A DNA stretch of 64,000 nt from CALMEC01 sp963765105 (GTDB taxonomy: Bacteria > Actinomycetota > Thermoleophilia > Miltoncostaeales > Miltoncostaeaceae), in contig CAVXUW010000002.1 of NCBI GenBank assembly GCA_963765105.1, forward strand, positions 1,116,001 through 1,180,000, given 5' to 3'. The notes under the pieces were generated by a model that did no database searches, was not told where the DNA came from, and worked only from the letters and a program-made list of their open reading frames with translations. Within the stretch, counting starts at the first letter, position 1. Each line of letters begins with the position of its first letter. This document shows, piece by piece, positions 8,958 through 17,144 of the stretch. A program made the translations under genes and the position numbers.

Positions 8958-8984
8958 GTTGCGGCCCGGTCTCCGGGCCGCAAC
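8958..8984 (+). terminator. Intrinsic terminator-like hairpin after ahcY
   Basis: A perfect 12-bp GC-rich stem (8958-8969 with 8973-8984) closes a 3-nt TCT loop 38 nt after the ahcY stop. There is no long T tract (ACTTCGCG follows), as is common for actinobacterial terminators. Confidence 0.7.
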
Positions 8985-9127
8985 TTCGCGCCGTCTCCAA
9001 TGTGATGACGTGATTGTCAAGTTGGCGTGAAAAGCTCAACTTTTCTCCTCCCCAGGCCGATCAGACGGGCAGGAGAAGACTGGGTGACGAAACCAACATC
9101 TCGAACTGATCACGGCATTTCGCCGCG

Positions 9128-10900
9128 ATGCACAGCCGACCGACGGCGGCATCGCCGATGACGGCTGCGCCGAACACCCGGCCGAGTCGCTTCTCCGGTA
9201 CGTCCGGCGTGTGGCTGCTGACGGCCGTCCTGACGGCGGTTGCGAGTGCTTTCGCATTGGCCATGGCCGGTGTGGGCCCACTGATTCCCGGCACCATCCT
9301 CAAGGGGTGGATGCTGATCCCGGTGTTCGTGTTGGTCGAAATGTTCGTCGTCCACATCGACTCACAGCGCGAGGCTCAGACCATCTCGCTCAGCGAGGTC
9401 GCGCTTGTGGTGGGCTTGTTCCTCGTCCCGCCGGTGGAGCTCATGGCGGCCCAGATCATCGGTGGAGGCTTTGCCCTAGCGGTGTATCGTCGCCAAAGCG
9501 CGGTCAAGGTGGCGTTCAACGTCGCGCAATTCGCCGTTGGCACCAGCATCGCCATCGGCCTGTTTCGCCTCCTTGTGGGAGGGTTCGATCCAACTGCTCC
9601 GATCGCCTGGCTCATGGGCGCAATCGCCCTGCTCGTTGCCGACCTTGCAACCGCCCTGCTTTTGTCGTTTGTCATCCGGATTGTCGACGGTAAACGCGCG
9701 ACGCCGACGATTCGCTACTTCATCGGCTTCGGAACCATCTGCACGTTGGCCAACACCGCCTTGGGCCTTCTCGGCGTCGCGCTGCTTCGTCGCGATCCGC
9801 AAGCGGGGCTCCTTCTCATCGTGCCTATCGGGGTGACGGTGGCGGCCTATCGTGGGTACTGGCGCGAACACCGTCGTAACGAGACCTTGGAGTTCCTCTA
9901 CGACTCCATGCGGCGCCTCGGCTCTGCCACGGACCTGGAAAGAGGCCTCCGTGACTTCTTGACCGACGCACGGACCGCATTTCATGCGAATCTCGCCGCT
10001 GTGGTCCTGAACCCTGTTGACCCCGACGATCTTCCCCGACGCCTACGGGTGGGAAGCGGCAGTGACGATGAGGCCCTCACCGAGATCGACGCGCATCTGA
10101 TCGAAACGTCATACCATGAGCCGTTCGTGGCCGCCCGCCGGAGCGGAGGTGCGTACTGGTGTCGTCTGCTCGATCGTAACGTCGGTGACGCCATGGTGAT
10201 CGCCCTTGAGGGAGACGGTCGTACGGTCGGAACGTTGGTCGTGGCCGATCGCGCCAGCAGCATCAACACGTTTACCCGGTCAGATCTACAGTTCTTGCGT
10301 ACTTTTGCCGGTCACGCTGGTGTCACGCTCGAGAATCGACACCTGGCGCGGTCGGTGGGTGAGCTCTCACGCGAGAACGATGAGCTGTTCCAACGTGCCC
10401 TGCATGACCCGCTCACGCGTCTGGCCAACCGGTCGTACTTCCACGAGCGCGTTGAGCACGCACTCGACGGCAGCGGCACCGACGCCCTGGTTGGTGTGCT
10501 GTACATCGACCTCGACGACTTCAAGACCATCAATGACACCCTTGGGCACGCCGCGGGCGACCGGGTCCTCATGGCGGTCGCCGAGCGCATTCGCGCCTGT
10601 TTGCGCCCGGGCGACATGGCAGCCCGCCTCGGAGGCGACGAGTTTGCCGTGCTGCTGTGCGATCTGGTGCGCGCATCCGAGGCCGATGCCATCTGTGAAC
10701 GCATTCTTGGCGCGCTTCGTGCCCCGGTGGCGGCCGGCGAGGAGGAAGTGATGGTCCGCGCGAGCGTCGGCATGGCCGTGCAACCGGTCGGCGGCCTCCC
10801 GAGTGATCTCATCAACCATGCCGACACTGCGATGTACGACGCCAAGCGGGCTGGCAAGGGCCGCTGGGTAGCGCACGTCGCCCCGGGGGAGCAGAAGTAG
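9128..10900 (+). CDS. Membrane diguanylate cyclase (MASE-like, GAF, GGDEF)
   Basis: Makes cyclic di-GMP from two GTP at the inner face of the membrane. The 590-residue protein has an N-terminal membrane region of about seven or eight hydrophobic segments (about 28-245), a GAF-like sensor region (about 265-410), a short coiled linker and a C-terminal GGDEF domain. The active-site GGDEF lies at 502-506. An RPGD inhibitory I-site lies exactly five residues before it (493-496), so product feedback is expected. The ligand for the membrane or GAF parts is unknown. The start at 9128 lacks a clear ribosome binding site, and Met11 is an alternative. It converges with the DUF11 gene across a shared hairpin. 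Confidence 0.92.
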   Translation: MHSRPTAASPMTAAPNTRPSRFSGTSGVWLLTAVLTAVASAFALAMAGVGPLIPGTILKGWMLIPVFVLVEMFVVHIDSQREAQTISLSEVALVVGLFLVPPVELMAAQIIGGGFALAVYRRQSAVKVAFNVAQFAVGTSIAIGLFRLLVGGFDPTAPIAWLMGAIALLVADLATALLLSFVIRIVDGKRATPTIRYFIGFGTICTLANTALGLLGVALLRRDPQAGLLLIVPIGVTVAAYRGYWREHRRNETLEFLYDSMRRLGSATDLERGLRDFLTDARTAFHANLAAVVLNPVDPDDLPRRLRVGSGSDDEALTEIDAHLIETSYHEPFVAARRSGGAYWCRLLDRNVGDAMVIALEGDGRTVGTLVVADRASSINTFTRSDLQFLRTFAGHAGVTLENRHLARSVGELSRENDELFQRALHDPLTRLANRSYFHERVEHALDGSGTDALVGVLYIDLDDFKTINDTLGHAAGDRVLMAVAERIRACLRPGDMAARLGGDEFAVLLCDLVRASEADAICERILGALRAPVAAGEEEVMVRASVGMAVQPVGGLPSDLINHADTAMYDAKRAGKGRWVAHVAPGEQK

Positions 10901-10929
10901 AGGCGCCGCCGGAGTTCCTGGCGACGCCT
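10901..10929. terminator. Bidirectional terminator-like hairpin
   Basis: Ten nucleotides at 10901-10910 pair with 10920-10929 with one mismatch, closing a 9-nt loop. It starts at the first base after the diguanylate cyclase stop and ends 15 nt before the end of the DUF11 gene, so it can serve both strands. Confidence 0.5.
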
Positions 10930-10944
10930 CGCAATCCCGTGGGA

Positions 10945-12738
10945 CTATCCGGCGACGGGGATGCGTCGCACCCCGGCCACACGCACAAACCGCGTGCAGG
11001 CCTTGTCGCTAACGCGCGGCGCCGTGCCGCTTTCCGCCGACGCTTCGTTGCAGATGCGCACCGCGCGGTTGGCGGTACGAACCAGGTAGATACCGATGGT
11101 GACGGTTTGGCCGGGGGCCAGGTCACCGACGGCCCAGGTGACAACGCCGTTCTTTATGGTCGCACCCTTCGGGATGCGCGCTGCGGCAAGGCCGGACGGG
11201 ATGCGATCGCGCACGACGACGGCGGACGCGACGTAGGTACCCGAGTTGGTCACCGAGATTCGGTACGGCACCATCTCGCGACGTGACTTCGCCGACGCGG
11301 GACCATCCTTCGCGACAGTGATTGTCGTCGTGGGTGGGGCGGGAGCCCCGATGATCGTTACCGGCTTACACACCTCGCCAGCGACGGGCACTGTGACGGT
11401 TGCGGTGTTGTCGGCCGGGTTGGTGTCACCGGGGAGGGACACGGTGGCGACGTTCGTCACCATTCCGCAATCGAGCGCGGTCAGCGCACGCGTACCGGTG
11501 AAGGTGATGCTGGCTCCCGGTGCGAGTTCACCCGGAATCGGCGCGATTGCGGTGAGCGTGGGCAGCGTCGGGTCAGCAAGAACGATCTGAGCCGTCGGAA
11601 CCGGTCGCGTACCCGTGTTGGTGACCGTGACGGTGTACGTCACTGTCTCCCCGGGCATGTAGGTCGCCTTGTCGGTCGTCTTTGCCAACGAGATGTTGAT
11701 GGCGCAGACAACAGTCACCGTGACGCTCGCCGAAGCCTCGATTGGCGGTGGTTTTGGCACGTGCTTCGGAGGCTTCGGTTCCTTCGGGTGCTTTGGCGTG
11801 TCCTTCGGGTGCTTCGGCGTGCCCTTCTTCGGATGATCCTTCTCGGCCTTCTTCCCGTTCGTCGGCTTTCCGTTTGCGCGTAGCGCATTGCTTGTTGCGC
11901 GTTCGGAGGCCCGCGTGTGGCGGGCGTACGGTTTCGTCCCCGTGTCGGACTTCGGGTGCTTTTCACGCGCCGGCTTCGACGGGGCAAATCGCACCGTGGC
12001 GGTGTTCCTGATCGGGCCACAGTCGGTGGCCGAGACGGCGCGACTTCCCGTGAAGACCAGCTCAGCGCCGGGCGCCAGGTGATTTACGGGGGGAGAGGAG
12101 AGGGCCAGCGTGGGCAATGACGGGTCGCTCACGCTGATGTTTGCGGCCGGAAGGGCCGTCTGGCCGGTGTTTTTGACAGTGACCGTGTAACGAATCGTCT
12201 CGCCCGGTGCGTAGGTGGCTTTATCCGCAACTTTGGTGATGCCAAGACTGGTTGCGCAGGTAACGATCGCGGCGTGGGTTGCCTCCGCCGGAGAGCCACC
12301 ATACGAGCCGGTCATCGGGTTCGAAATGACCTGCACAGAAGCCGTATTGGTCACTGTGCCGCAATCGCTCGCGGCAAGGAGTCGCGATGCCGTCCATGTG
12401 TGCGACGTACCTGGCGCAAGCTCAGCCGGCGTTGGTTGGGTCGGCGCGAGATCGCTAACGGTCGCGTCGGTAACCTGGACCGATGCCAGGGGAATTCCGA
12501 CAGCCCCAGTGTTCGTTACCGTCAGTGTGTAGCGAATGGTCTCGCCGGGGTGGTATTCGGACTTGTCCGCAGCTTTCGTCAGGGTGACGGCGGTCTTTGG
12601 GTGTGATGACTCGTCCCCACCGGCGAATGCGGTCTGGGCGACAAATCCAGCGACGATTGTGCTCAGCGTGAACGCAACCGCGAAACCTCGTGTGAGGCGG
12701 CCGCGGCTGCGACATGCCAACTGACGGCGAGAGGTCAA
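10945..12738 (-). CDS. Secreted DUF11 (conserved repeat domain) protein
   Basis: Exported protein of about 597 residues. It starts at a TTG (12738) preceded by AAGGAAG. The N-terminus is Arg-rich, then hydrophobic, and ends at TAFAGG, a good signal peptidase site. Four tandem DUF11 beta-sandwich units follow, recognised by repeated blocks such as GETIRYTLTVTNTG, GETIRYTVTVKNTG, GETVTYTVTVTNTG and VPYRISVTNSG. Most also carry LAPG and DCG-x(2)-NTA-type segments. Between units two and three is a ~80-residue Lys/Pro/His-rich insert (KHPKDTPKHPKEPKPPKH), likely an extended, wall-spanning or cell-wall-binding linker. No LPxTG motif or C-terminal anchor is visible. Probable surface or envelope structural protein; precise role unknown. 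Confidence 0.85.
   Translation of the reverse strand: MTSRRQLACRSRGRLTRGFAVAFTLSTIVAGFVAQTAFAGGDESSHPKTAVTLTKAADKSEYHPGETIRYTLTVTNTGAVGIPLASVQVTDATVSDLAPTQPTPAELAPGTSHTWTASRLLAASDCGTVTNTASVQVISNPMTGSYGGSPAEATHAAIVTCATSLGITKVADKATYAPGETIRYTVTVKNTGQTALPAANISVSDPSLPTLALSSPPVNHLAPGAELVFTGSRAVSATDCGPIRNTATVRFAPSKPAREKHPKSDTGTKPYARHTRASERATSNALRANGKPTNGKKAEKDHPKKGTPKHPKDTPKHPKEPKPPKHVPKPPPIEASASVTVTVVCAINISLAKTTDKATYMPGETVTYTVTVTNTGTRPVPTAQIVLADPTLPTLTAIAPIPGELAPGASITFTGTRALTALDCGMVTNVATVSLPGDTNPADNTATVTVPVAGEVCKPVTIIGAPAPPTTTITVAKDGPASAKSRREMVPYRISVTNSGTYVASAVVVRDRIPSGLAAARIPKGATIKNGVVTWAVGDLAPGQTVTIGIYLVRTANRAVRICNEASAESGTAPRVSDKACTRFVRVAGVRRIPVAG
11781..11822 (-). repeat. 21-bp tandem repeat (two copies) in the Lys/Pro linker
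   Basis: Two adjacent copies of a 21-bp unit (11781-11801 and 11802-11822) differ at two positions. They encode the repeated KHPK-type heptad in the DUF11 protein linker. Such repeats can change copy number by slippage. Confidence 0.7.
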
Positions 12739-12981
12739 GTGGCACTTCCTTTGATGGGGCGGTCCGAGATGCCCGGTTTGAATAGTCCAGCGACGCTACC
12801 TGCTGCGCCCGCCGCCGGCTAGACCTAACCAACTCGAAAGCCACGGTTTTCTTCGGGTATTCCTCGTAAAACCGCGGTGACAATGTGGTGGCACATCCCC
12901 ACCAGATTCATTCGGCCCTCCGAACCTCGACAGACCTCATGCGCGCTAAGTTGACATCAGCAATTCGGTCGGAGGGTAGAG

Positions 12982-14103
12982 ATGAGCGAGCGGGTCGCCG
13001 AGATCACGGCTGCGGAGCTGGAACGGGAGATTGCGTCAGAGGCGCCGATTGCGGTCGTGGACGTCCGCACGCCGGAACAGTACGCCGAGTGGCACATCAC
13101 GACGGGACACGCGCCGCTGGTGAACGTGCCCGCCGAGGAGCTCGCGGCAGATCCCACCCGCCTCACGCAGGCGGCTGCGGGACGTGAAGTCCGGCTCATC
13201 TGCAATCGCGGTAAAACCTCACTGCAGGCGGCGCGCGCCTTGGCGGACGCTGGTGTCAGGGTAACGAGCGTGGCGGGCGGGATGGTGGCGTGGTCACAGC
13301 TATTGGTGTCACAAGAAGTGCCCGGGACAGACGCAGCGACGGTGATGCAGTTTCGCCGTGAGAGCCGCGGATGTCTGTCGTATCTCGTTGCCGTGGGTGG
13401 TGCGGCGCTGGTCGTGGACCCCGCGGTGATCATCGCGCCGTACCGCGAGGTGGCAGATCGGCTCGGTGTGGTGATCCGGGACGTCGTCGACACTCATGTT
13501 CATGCCGACCATCTCTCCGGAGCGCACGCCCTCTGTGCGGCGACGGGTGCCACCCGCCATGTGGGTTTGGGCGCCATTGCCCGCGGCGTCGCCCCAGACG
13601 ACGTCCACGCCCTCGTTGACGGCGATGAGCTTCTGGGTGGCGTCGTTCGGGTGCGTGAACTGCCGGGGCATACCAGCGACAACATCGGCCTGATTGTCGG
13701 AGCGACAGCGCTGATTGCCGGGGACTCGCTGTTCGCCGAGTCCGTGGCACGACCCGACCTCGAGGCCGATGACAGCGGAATTGATGACGCGACAAAGCAG
13801 CTCTACCACACGATTCACGAGCGAATTCTTCCGCTCGGTGACGACGTGCTTTTGCTTCCATGCCACTACCCGGGCGGACGCCGTTCCGAGCCGATTGCGC
13901 CGCGATTGGGCGATGTCCGTTCGGCGGTTGCGTTCCTCGTCGAGCTGGGTCTCGAGGAGTTCGTCGTCGAGGTTCGCCGGGCGATGCCACCCCGCCCAGC
14001 CAACTACACCGACATCATCGCGGCAAACCTCGGTCAGGCCGACGGCGATCTCGCCGGCCTGGAGGTTGGTGCGAACAACTGCGCCGCCTCCGGCGGGCAG
14101 TGA
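12982..14103 (+). CDS. Rhodanese-metallo-beta-lactamase fusion, persulfide dioxygenase-like
   Basis: The 373-residue protein joins an N-terminal rhodanese domain (about 1-110) to a C-terminal metallo-beta-lactamase domain (about 125-350). The rhodanese active-site loop is LICNRGKTS with Cys74, so sulfur transfer is plausible. The second domain has THVHADHLSG (about 171-180), GHTSDNIGL and CHYPGG, the metal-ligand pattern of ETHE1-like persulfide dioxygenases and glyoxalase II relatives. Together they suggest oxidation of glutathione- or other thiol-persulfide to sulfite, with rhodanese handling sulfane sulfur. Known fusions often have the opposite domain order (MBL then rhodanese). The next gene encodes a TauE/SafE exporter, supporting a sulfur role. 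The start has AGGGTAGAG upstream. Substrate not proven. Confidence 0.85.
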   Translation: MSERVAEITAAELEREIASEAPIAVVDVRTPEQYAEWHITTGHAPLVNVPAEELAADPTRLTQAAAGREVRLICNRGKTSLQAARALADAGVRVTSVAGGMVAWSQLLVSQEVPGTDAATVMQFRRESRGCLSYLVAVGGAALVVDPAVIIAPYREVADRLGVVIRDVVDTHVHADHLSGAHALCAATGATRHVGLGAIARGVAPDDVHALVDGDELLGGVVRVRELPGHTSDNIGLIVGATALIAGDSLFAESVARPDLEADDSGIDDATKQLYHTIHERILPLGDDVLLLPCHYPGGRRSEPIAPRLGDVRSAVAFLVELGLEEFVVEVRRAMPPRPANYTDIIAANLGQADGDLAGLEVGANNCAASGGQ

Positions 14104-14116
14104 ACCGCACCCGCAG

Positions 14117-14881
14117 ATGGTCGTGACAGCCCTCGTCTTCGGGGCAGCCATCGGTCTGATCCTCGGTGCGCTGGGCGGCGGCGGGTCGGTTCTTGCGGTG
14201 CCGGTTCTCGTCTACGTCTTTGATCTCGCGCCGCAGGACGCCGCAACGACGTCACTGATTGTTGTTGGTTCAGCTGCCGTGGTGGGTGCCCTGCTCCAGA
14301 CCCGCGCGGGCACGGTCTCCTGGCGCACAGCGCTGCTGCTTGCGCTGACCGCACTACCGGGGGCGGCCCTCGGGACCTGGCTGGGGTCGATCGTCTCTGG
14401 CCGCGCCCTGCTCCTCCTCTTCGCCGTGGCGATGCTCGGAGTGGCTGCCCTGATGTGGCGGCGCGCCGGCCGGCCTCACCCCACGGCGCCGCAGGACGCG
14501 CACTCCCCGCTAACGCGCCCGGGACGGCTCGGGGCTGCCGGCAGCGCGATCGGCGTGGTTACGGGTTTCTTCGGGGTTGGGGGTGGTTTTCTGATCGTGC
14601 CGGTGTTGTCCCTGCTCTTCGGCGTGGAGTTGCGACGCGCTGTAGGTACATCTCTCGCCGTGATCTTCCTGGTCGCATCCGCAGGGCTCGGGTTTCATCT
14701 TCTGCGGGACCCCACCATCGACTGGGCCGTTGCGATTCCGTTTACCGCAGGGACCGCAGCGGGTAGCGGGCTTGGGGCCATCGCTGCCCGGCGTATCGCG
14801 ACGCGACGCCTCAGCCGTGCATTCGCCCTCCTTTTGGCCAGCGTTGGCATCGTCGTTCTCGTTGCCAATCTCGTCGACTGA
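14117..14881 (+). CDS. Sulfite exporter TauE/SafE family permease
   Basis: Integral membrane protein of about 254 residues with seven to eight hydrophobic helices arranged as two homologous halves. Each half opens with a Gly-rich signature (GLILGALGGGGSVLAVP and GFFGVGGGFLIVP), the hallmark of TauE/SafE (DUF81) exporters of sulfite or organosulfonates. The ATG at 14117, 13 nt after the preceding stop, was chosen because the open frame upstream is the shadow of the rhodanese-MBL gene. The close spacing implies one operon. Exporting sulfite made by the upstream enzyme is the simplest combined function. Substrate is inferred from family and context. Confidence 0.9.
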   Translation: MVVTALVFGAAIGLILGALGGGGSVLAVPVLVYVFDLAPQDAATTSLIVVGSAAVVGALLQTRAGTVSWRTALLLALTALPGAALGTWLGSIVSGRALLLLFAVAMLGVAALMWRRAGRPHPTAPQDAHSPLTRPGRLGAAGSAIGVVTGFFGVGGGFLIVPVLSLLFGVELRRAVGTSLAVIFLVASAGLGFHLLRDPTIDWAVAIPFTAGTAAGSGLGAIAARRIATRRLSRAFALLLASVGIVVLVANLVD

Positions 14882-15007
14882 GAGGGTCCGAACTCCGGGC
14901 CCGGTGTCCGACGTCCCCGGAAGGAGGCGTCAAAACCGCCGCGGGATAGCCCGGGATGCGAACGCATGATCCGGCGTGAGAGTCACCCACACGCGGGATC
15001 GAGAGCG

Positions 15008-15565
15008 TTAGGACGTCTGCGGGGTGAGCTTGAATGCGTTGAGGTCGTAGCCGTTCCTGACGAGCACGCGGACGATCTTGACGATATCCCTCGGAGCGAC
15101 GGTCGACGTGCGCGACAGCACAAAGCCGTTCTTGCGCGCCCCGTCACCGACAACCGCCCACCGGTAGTTGGGGTCGAGCCCAATAATCCAGTAGTCACCA
15201 CCAGGAGTGAAGAAGAACTGGCCCCCCTGCTGGGCAAACGTCACCTGGAGCTTCGCCGGAGAGGCCGGGTCGACCACTCGGGCGCGTCCTTCCAGGCGAC
15301 TGGTGGATCCGTCGGCACGGTCACAGGAGTTCAGGACCCGAATGAGGCCATCGGGAAGCAGGGTGTAGTTGGCCATCGTGTTTCGCGCGCACTCGGCGCT
15401 GAACGGCTGCGGGATCGAGGCGACTTCCTTCCACGTGCCCTGGTAGCGCTGGAGGTCGACGGCCGGCACCGTCGTGACGGGCCGCGGGTCAGTGGGAGCT
15501 CCCACCGCTGGTGACGCAATCGCGGCGACGGCCGCAAGGAGGAGAAATGGTCGAGCAAGACGCAT
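15008..15565 (-). CDS. Exported lipocalin (Blc-like)
   Basis: Secreted beta-barrel protein of about 185 residues that probably binds a lipid or other small hydrophobic ligand. The ATG at 15565 has GGAGAGGA upstream and begins a signal peptide (MRLARPFLLLAAVAAIASPAVG). The mature part begins with the lipocalin GxW motif (YQGTWKEVASIP), followed by NSC, GRARVVDP, YWIIGLDPNYRWAVVG and LSRT, all typical of bacterial Blc-type lipocalins. There is no lipobox Cys at the cleavage site, so it is likely soluble and exported rather than lipid-anchored. It converges with the TauE gene; no strong terminator is seen between them. Confidence 0.9.
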   Translation of the reverse strand: MRLARPFLLLAAVAAIASPAVGAPTDPRPVTTVPAVDLQRYQGTWKEVASIPQPFSAECARNTMANYTLLPDGLIRVLNSCDRADGSTSRLEGRARVVDPASPAKLQVTFAQQGGQFFFTPGGDYWIIGLDPNYRWAVVGDGARKNGFVLSRTSTVAPRDIVKIVRVLVRNGYDLNAFKLTPQTS

Positions 15566-15739
15566 GTTAGGTCCTCTCCGATGTCCGTGCAGAGAACGAA
15601 AGTAGCGCGAACACAGCCGAAAAAGGTGGGGAACCCCAATGCCGGTGCCCCTCTCTGTCGGGCGCCGGTGCCGTGCCCAGAGACACCTCCTTTGTCCGCT
15701 CATACAAACAATCTCGGCAAGAATCGTCCGCCGGAAGGG

Positions 15740-15931
15740 CATTGTTGGACGCGACCAGTGATTCAGCCGGGCGCCAGGGTCACGGTGATGATCCGCGTTG
15801 GGCTCCGCGCCTCGCGCCGCATCGTCAATAGCGCAACGGCCCGTGCCAGCAACGCAAACCGTGTTATCGGGTCCGCGTCGGTGATCGGTATCGGCGTCCT
15901 CGGCGCCGGAACACCGTCACCGACGGGTTAG
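15740..15931 (+). pseudogene. Remnant of a DUF11-type repeat gene (3' end)
   Basis: The last ~63 codons before the TAG at 15931 read like the end of a DUF11 domain: PGARVTVMIRVGLRASRRIVNSATARAS, then SASVIGIGV. This matches in order and spacing the C-terminus of the DUF11 gene at 10945-12738 (LAPGQTVTIGIYLVRTANRA, then NEASAES). No signal peptide, start or earlier DUF11 sequence precedes it; the 15566-15739 stretch holds nothing recognisable. It is most simply the surviving 3' end of a lost paralogue. A new small gene is possible but less likely. Confidence 0.45.
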
Positions 15932-16129
15932 TCACGGTGACCTGAGAGAGGCGTCGTCGTCCCGCGTGGAGCCAAACCTTCACGCGGAACACGGCGCTTC
16001 TCAGGGCGTTGGAACGCCTCCGTTTCGGTCGTCGCCTGGTTCGCAGGGTGGACGCTTAGACACGACAGCTCGACTACGGCCCTCTGGTGCCAGACCGGCC
16101 CGACCTGATGGCAGCTATCCTTAAAAGCT

Positions 16130-16483
16130 GTGGGGGACGAGACGACACCGGGTGAGGTATCACGCGCGGAAGCGTTGGCACGGCGCGTTCTCACAATCCG
16201 CAACTTCGCGGCGGTGAGCATCATCCACTCGGTGTTCTTCACCGGCTTGATGCTGTGCGCATTCGTCCTCGGAAAGCCCCAGCCGATCACGTTCGCGTTC
16301 GGCTTCGGTCATGGCGTTCTGTACATGGTCGTTGGAGCGGCGTGCATCATCGCCGCGCGGCTGCGAATCGTCTCCGTGACGACGGCCTTGGTCGTCGTGA
16401 TCGTCGGGCTGCTTGGCCCCTACTTTGGCGCGTACGAGTTCGTGCGTGAACACCGGCGCCTCCAAGCGGTGAGCACCGCCTGA
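16130..16483 (+). CDS. Small membrane protein, DUF3817-like
   Basis: Protein of 117 residues with three hydrophobic segments (about 26-46, 52-73 and 80-98), a short acidic N-terminus and a basic C-terminal tail (REHRRL). The GFGHGVLYMVVG segment and the closing GPYFGAYEFV resemble the HG-containing core of DUF3817 integral membrane proteins. The start is GTG at 16130. A TATCCT hexamer at 16115-16120 lies only 9 nt upstream and no Shine-Dalgarno sequence is present, so a leaderless transcript is possible. Nothing nearby suggests a role. Function unknown. Confidence 0.65.
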   Translation: MGDETTPGEVSRAEALARRVLTIRNFAAVSIIHSVFFTGLMLCAFVLGKPQPITFAFGFGHGVLYMVVGAACIIAARLRIVSVTTALVVVIVGLLGPYFGAYEFVREHRRLQAVSTA

Positions 16484-16579
16484 CGCAGGCTGGATCGCTC
16501 TGACACGGCGGGTCCCGAGGGGCTCAGCGATCAACCACCGTGCACGCTCTGCACAGAAGCGACGCGCAGATCAGAGAAT

Positions 16580-16807
16580 GTGGCGCGTCGCGACGAGAAC
16601 CGAGGACTCGACCTGATCGCTTCTATCGGTAAACGCTCTGAAGTGATCCAGGTCGAGCAAGCGCAAAGCGATGGGGAGATCACAGTCGACAAACGCTCGC
16701 GTGAGCTGTTAATGAAAGGCGCGGTGATTGCGGGGACCGCCGCGTTCCTCGCAGGCCCAGCCGCGCTGGATCAACGGTCAGAAGCGACTCACGCCGAGTT
16801 CGGGTGA
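16580..16807 (+). CDS. Small hypothetical protein, doubtful
   Basis: A 75-codon frame starting at GTG 16580. The first half is polar (LDLIASIGKRSEVIQVEQAQSDGEI) and the second carries one moderately hydrophobic stretch (GAVIAGTAAFLAGPAAL) after KRSRELLMK, which could be a single membrane helix. There is no convincing ribosome binding site or recognisable family. Codon usage is less GC3-biased than in neighbouring genes. It may be a decayed gene end or a chance frame. Confidence 0.25.
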   Translation: MARRDENRGLDLIASIGKRSEVIQVEQAQSDGEITVDKRSRELLMKGAVIAGTAAFLAGPAALDQRSEATHAEFG

Positions 16808-17144
16808 GTTGAGGGCGTCTCGCGCCATCTTCCACTGCATCGGATCGTCGCTCGGGCTTTCGTCCATGGTCTGTGACGCTGGAGACATGGGGGTGGGAAC
16901 GCCTCTGCTGAGGTCGTAGCGTTATCGGCATCTCTGGACCGGTTCAGATACGTCAGCTCGATCTTGCCGCCTTAATGAGCATCGCACAACAATGATGGTC
17001 GGCTCCTCGGACGGAGCCGCGACAGCGACGATGCGGCACGCGCCGGATGCTGCAGCTGGGCGACGGCGGTACGACCTACGTTTGCCTCCGAGGCATCGGA
17101 CGATGACGGTAACGCTTTCGGATAGCCGGGCATCGATTCGGCAA
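16808..17144. other. Gene-free stretch downstream of the ApeA-like gene
   Basis: No frame here has protein-like composition. Apart from the hairpin at 17000-17019, I see no feature. Base composition is less GC-rich than the flanking core genes. Confidence 0.5.
17000..17019 (-). terminator. Weak hairpin downstream of the ApeA-like gene
   Basis: A 7-bp perfect stem (CGGCTCC with GGAGCCG) with a 6-nt loop lies 126 nt past the stop codon of the minus-strand gene. The flanking minus-strand sequence has no continuous T run. A terminator role is possible but weak. Confidence 0.3.

Noticed and set aside
7453..9039. 528-codon minus-strand frame over ahcY
   Set aside because: Mirror of ahcY; its composition reflects the GC3 bias of the real gene.
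16680..16931. 83-codon minus-strand frame
   Set aside because: Low-complexity Arg/Ser/Thr sequence without protein pattern, overlaps no convincing homologue.
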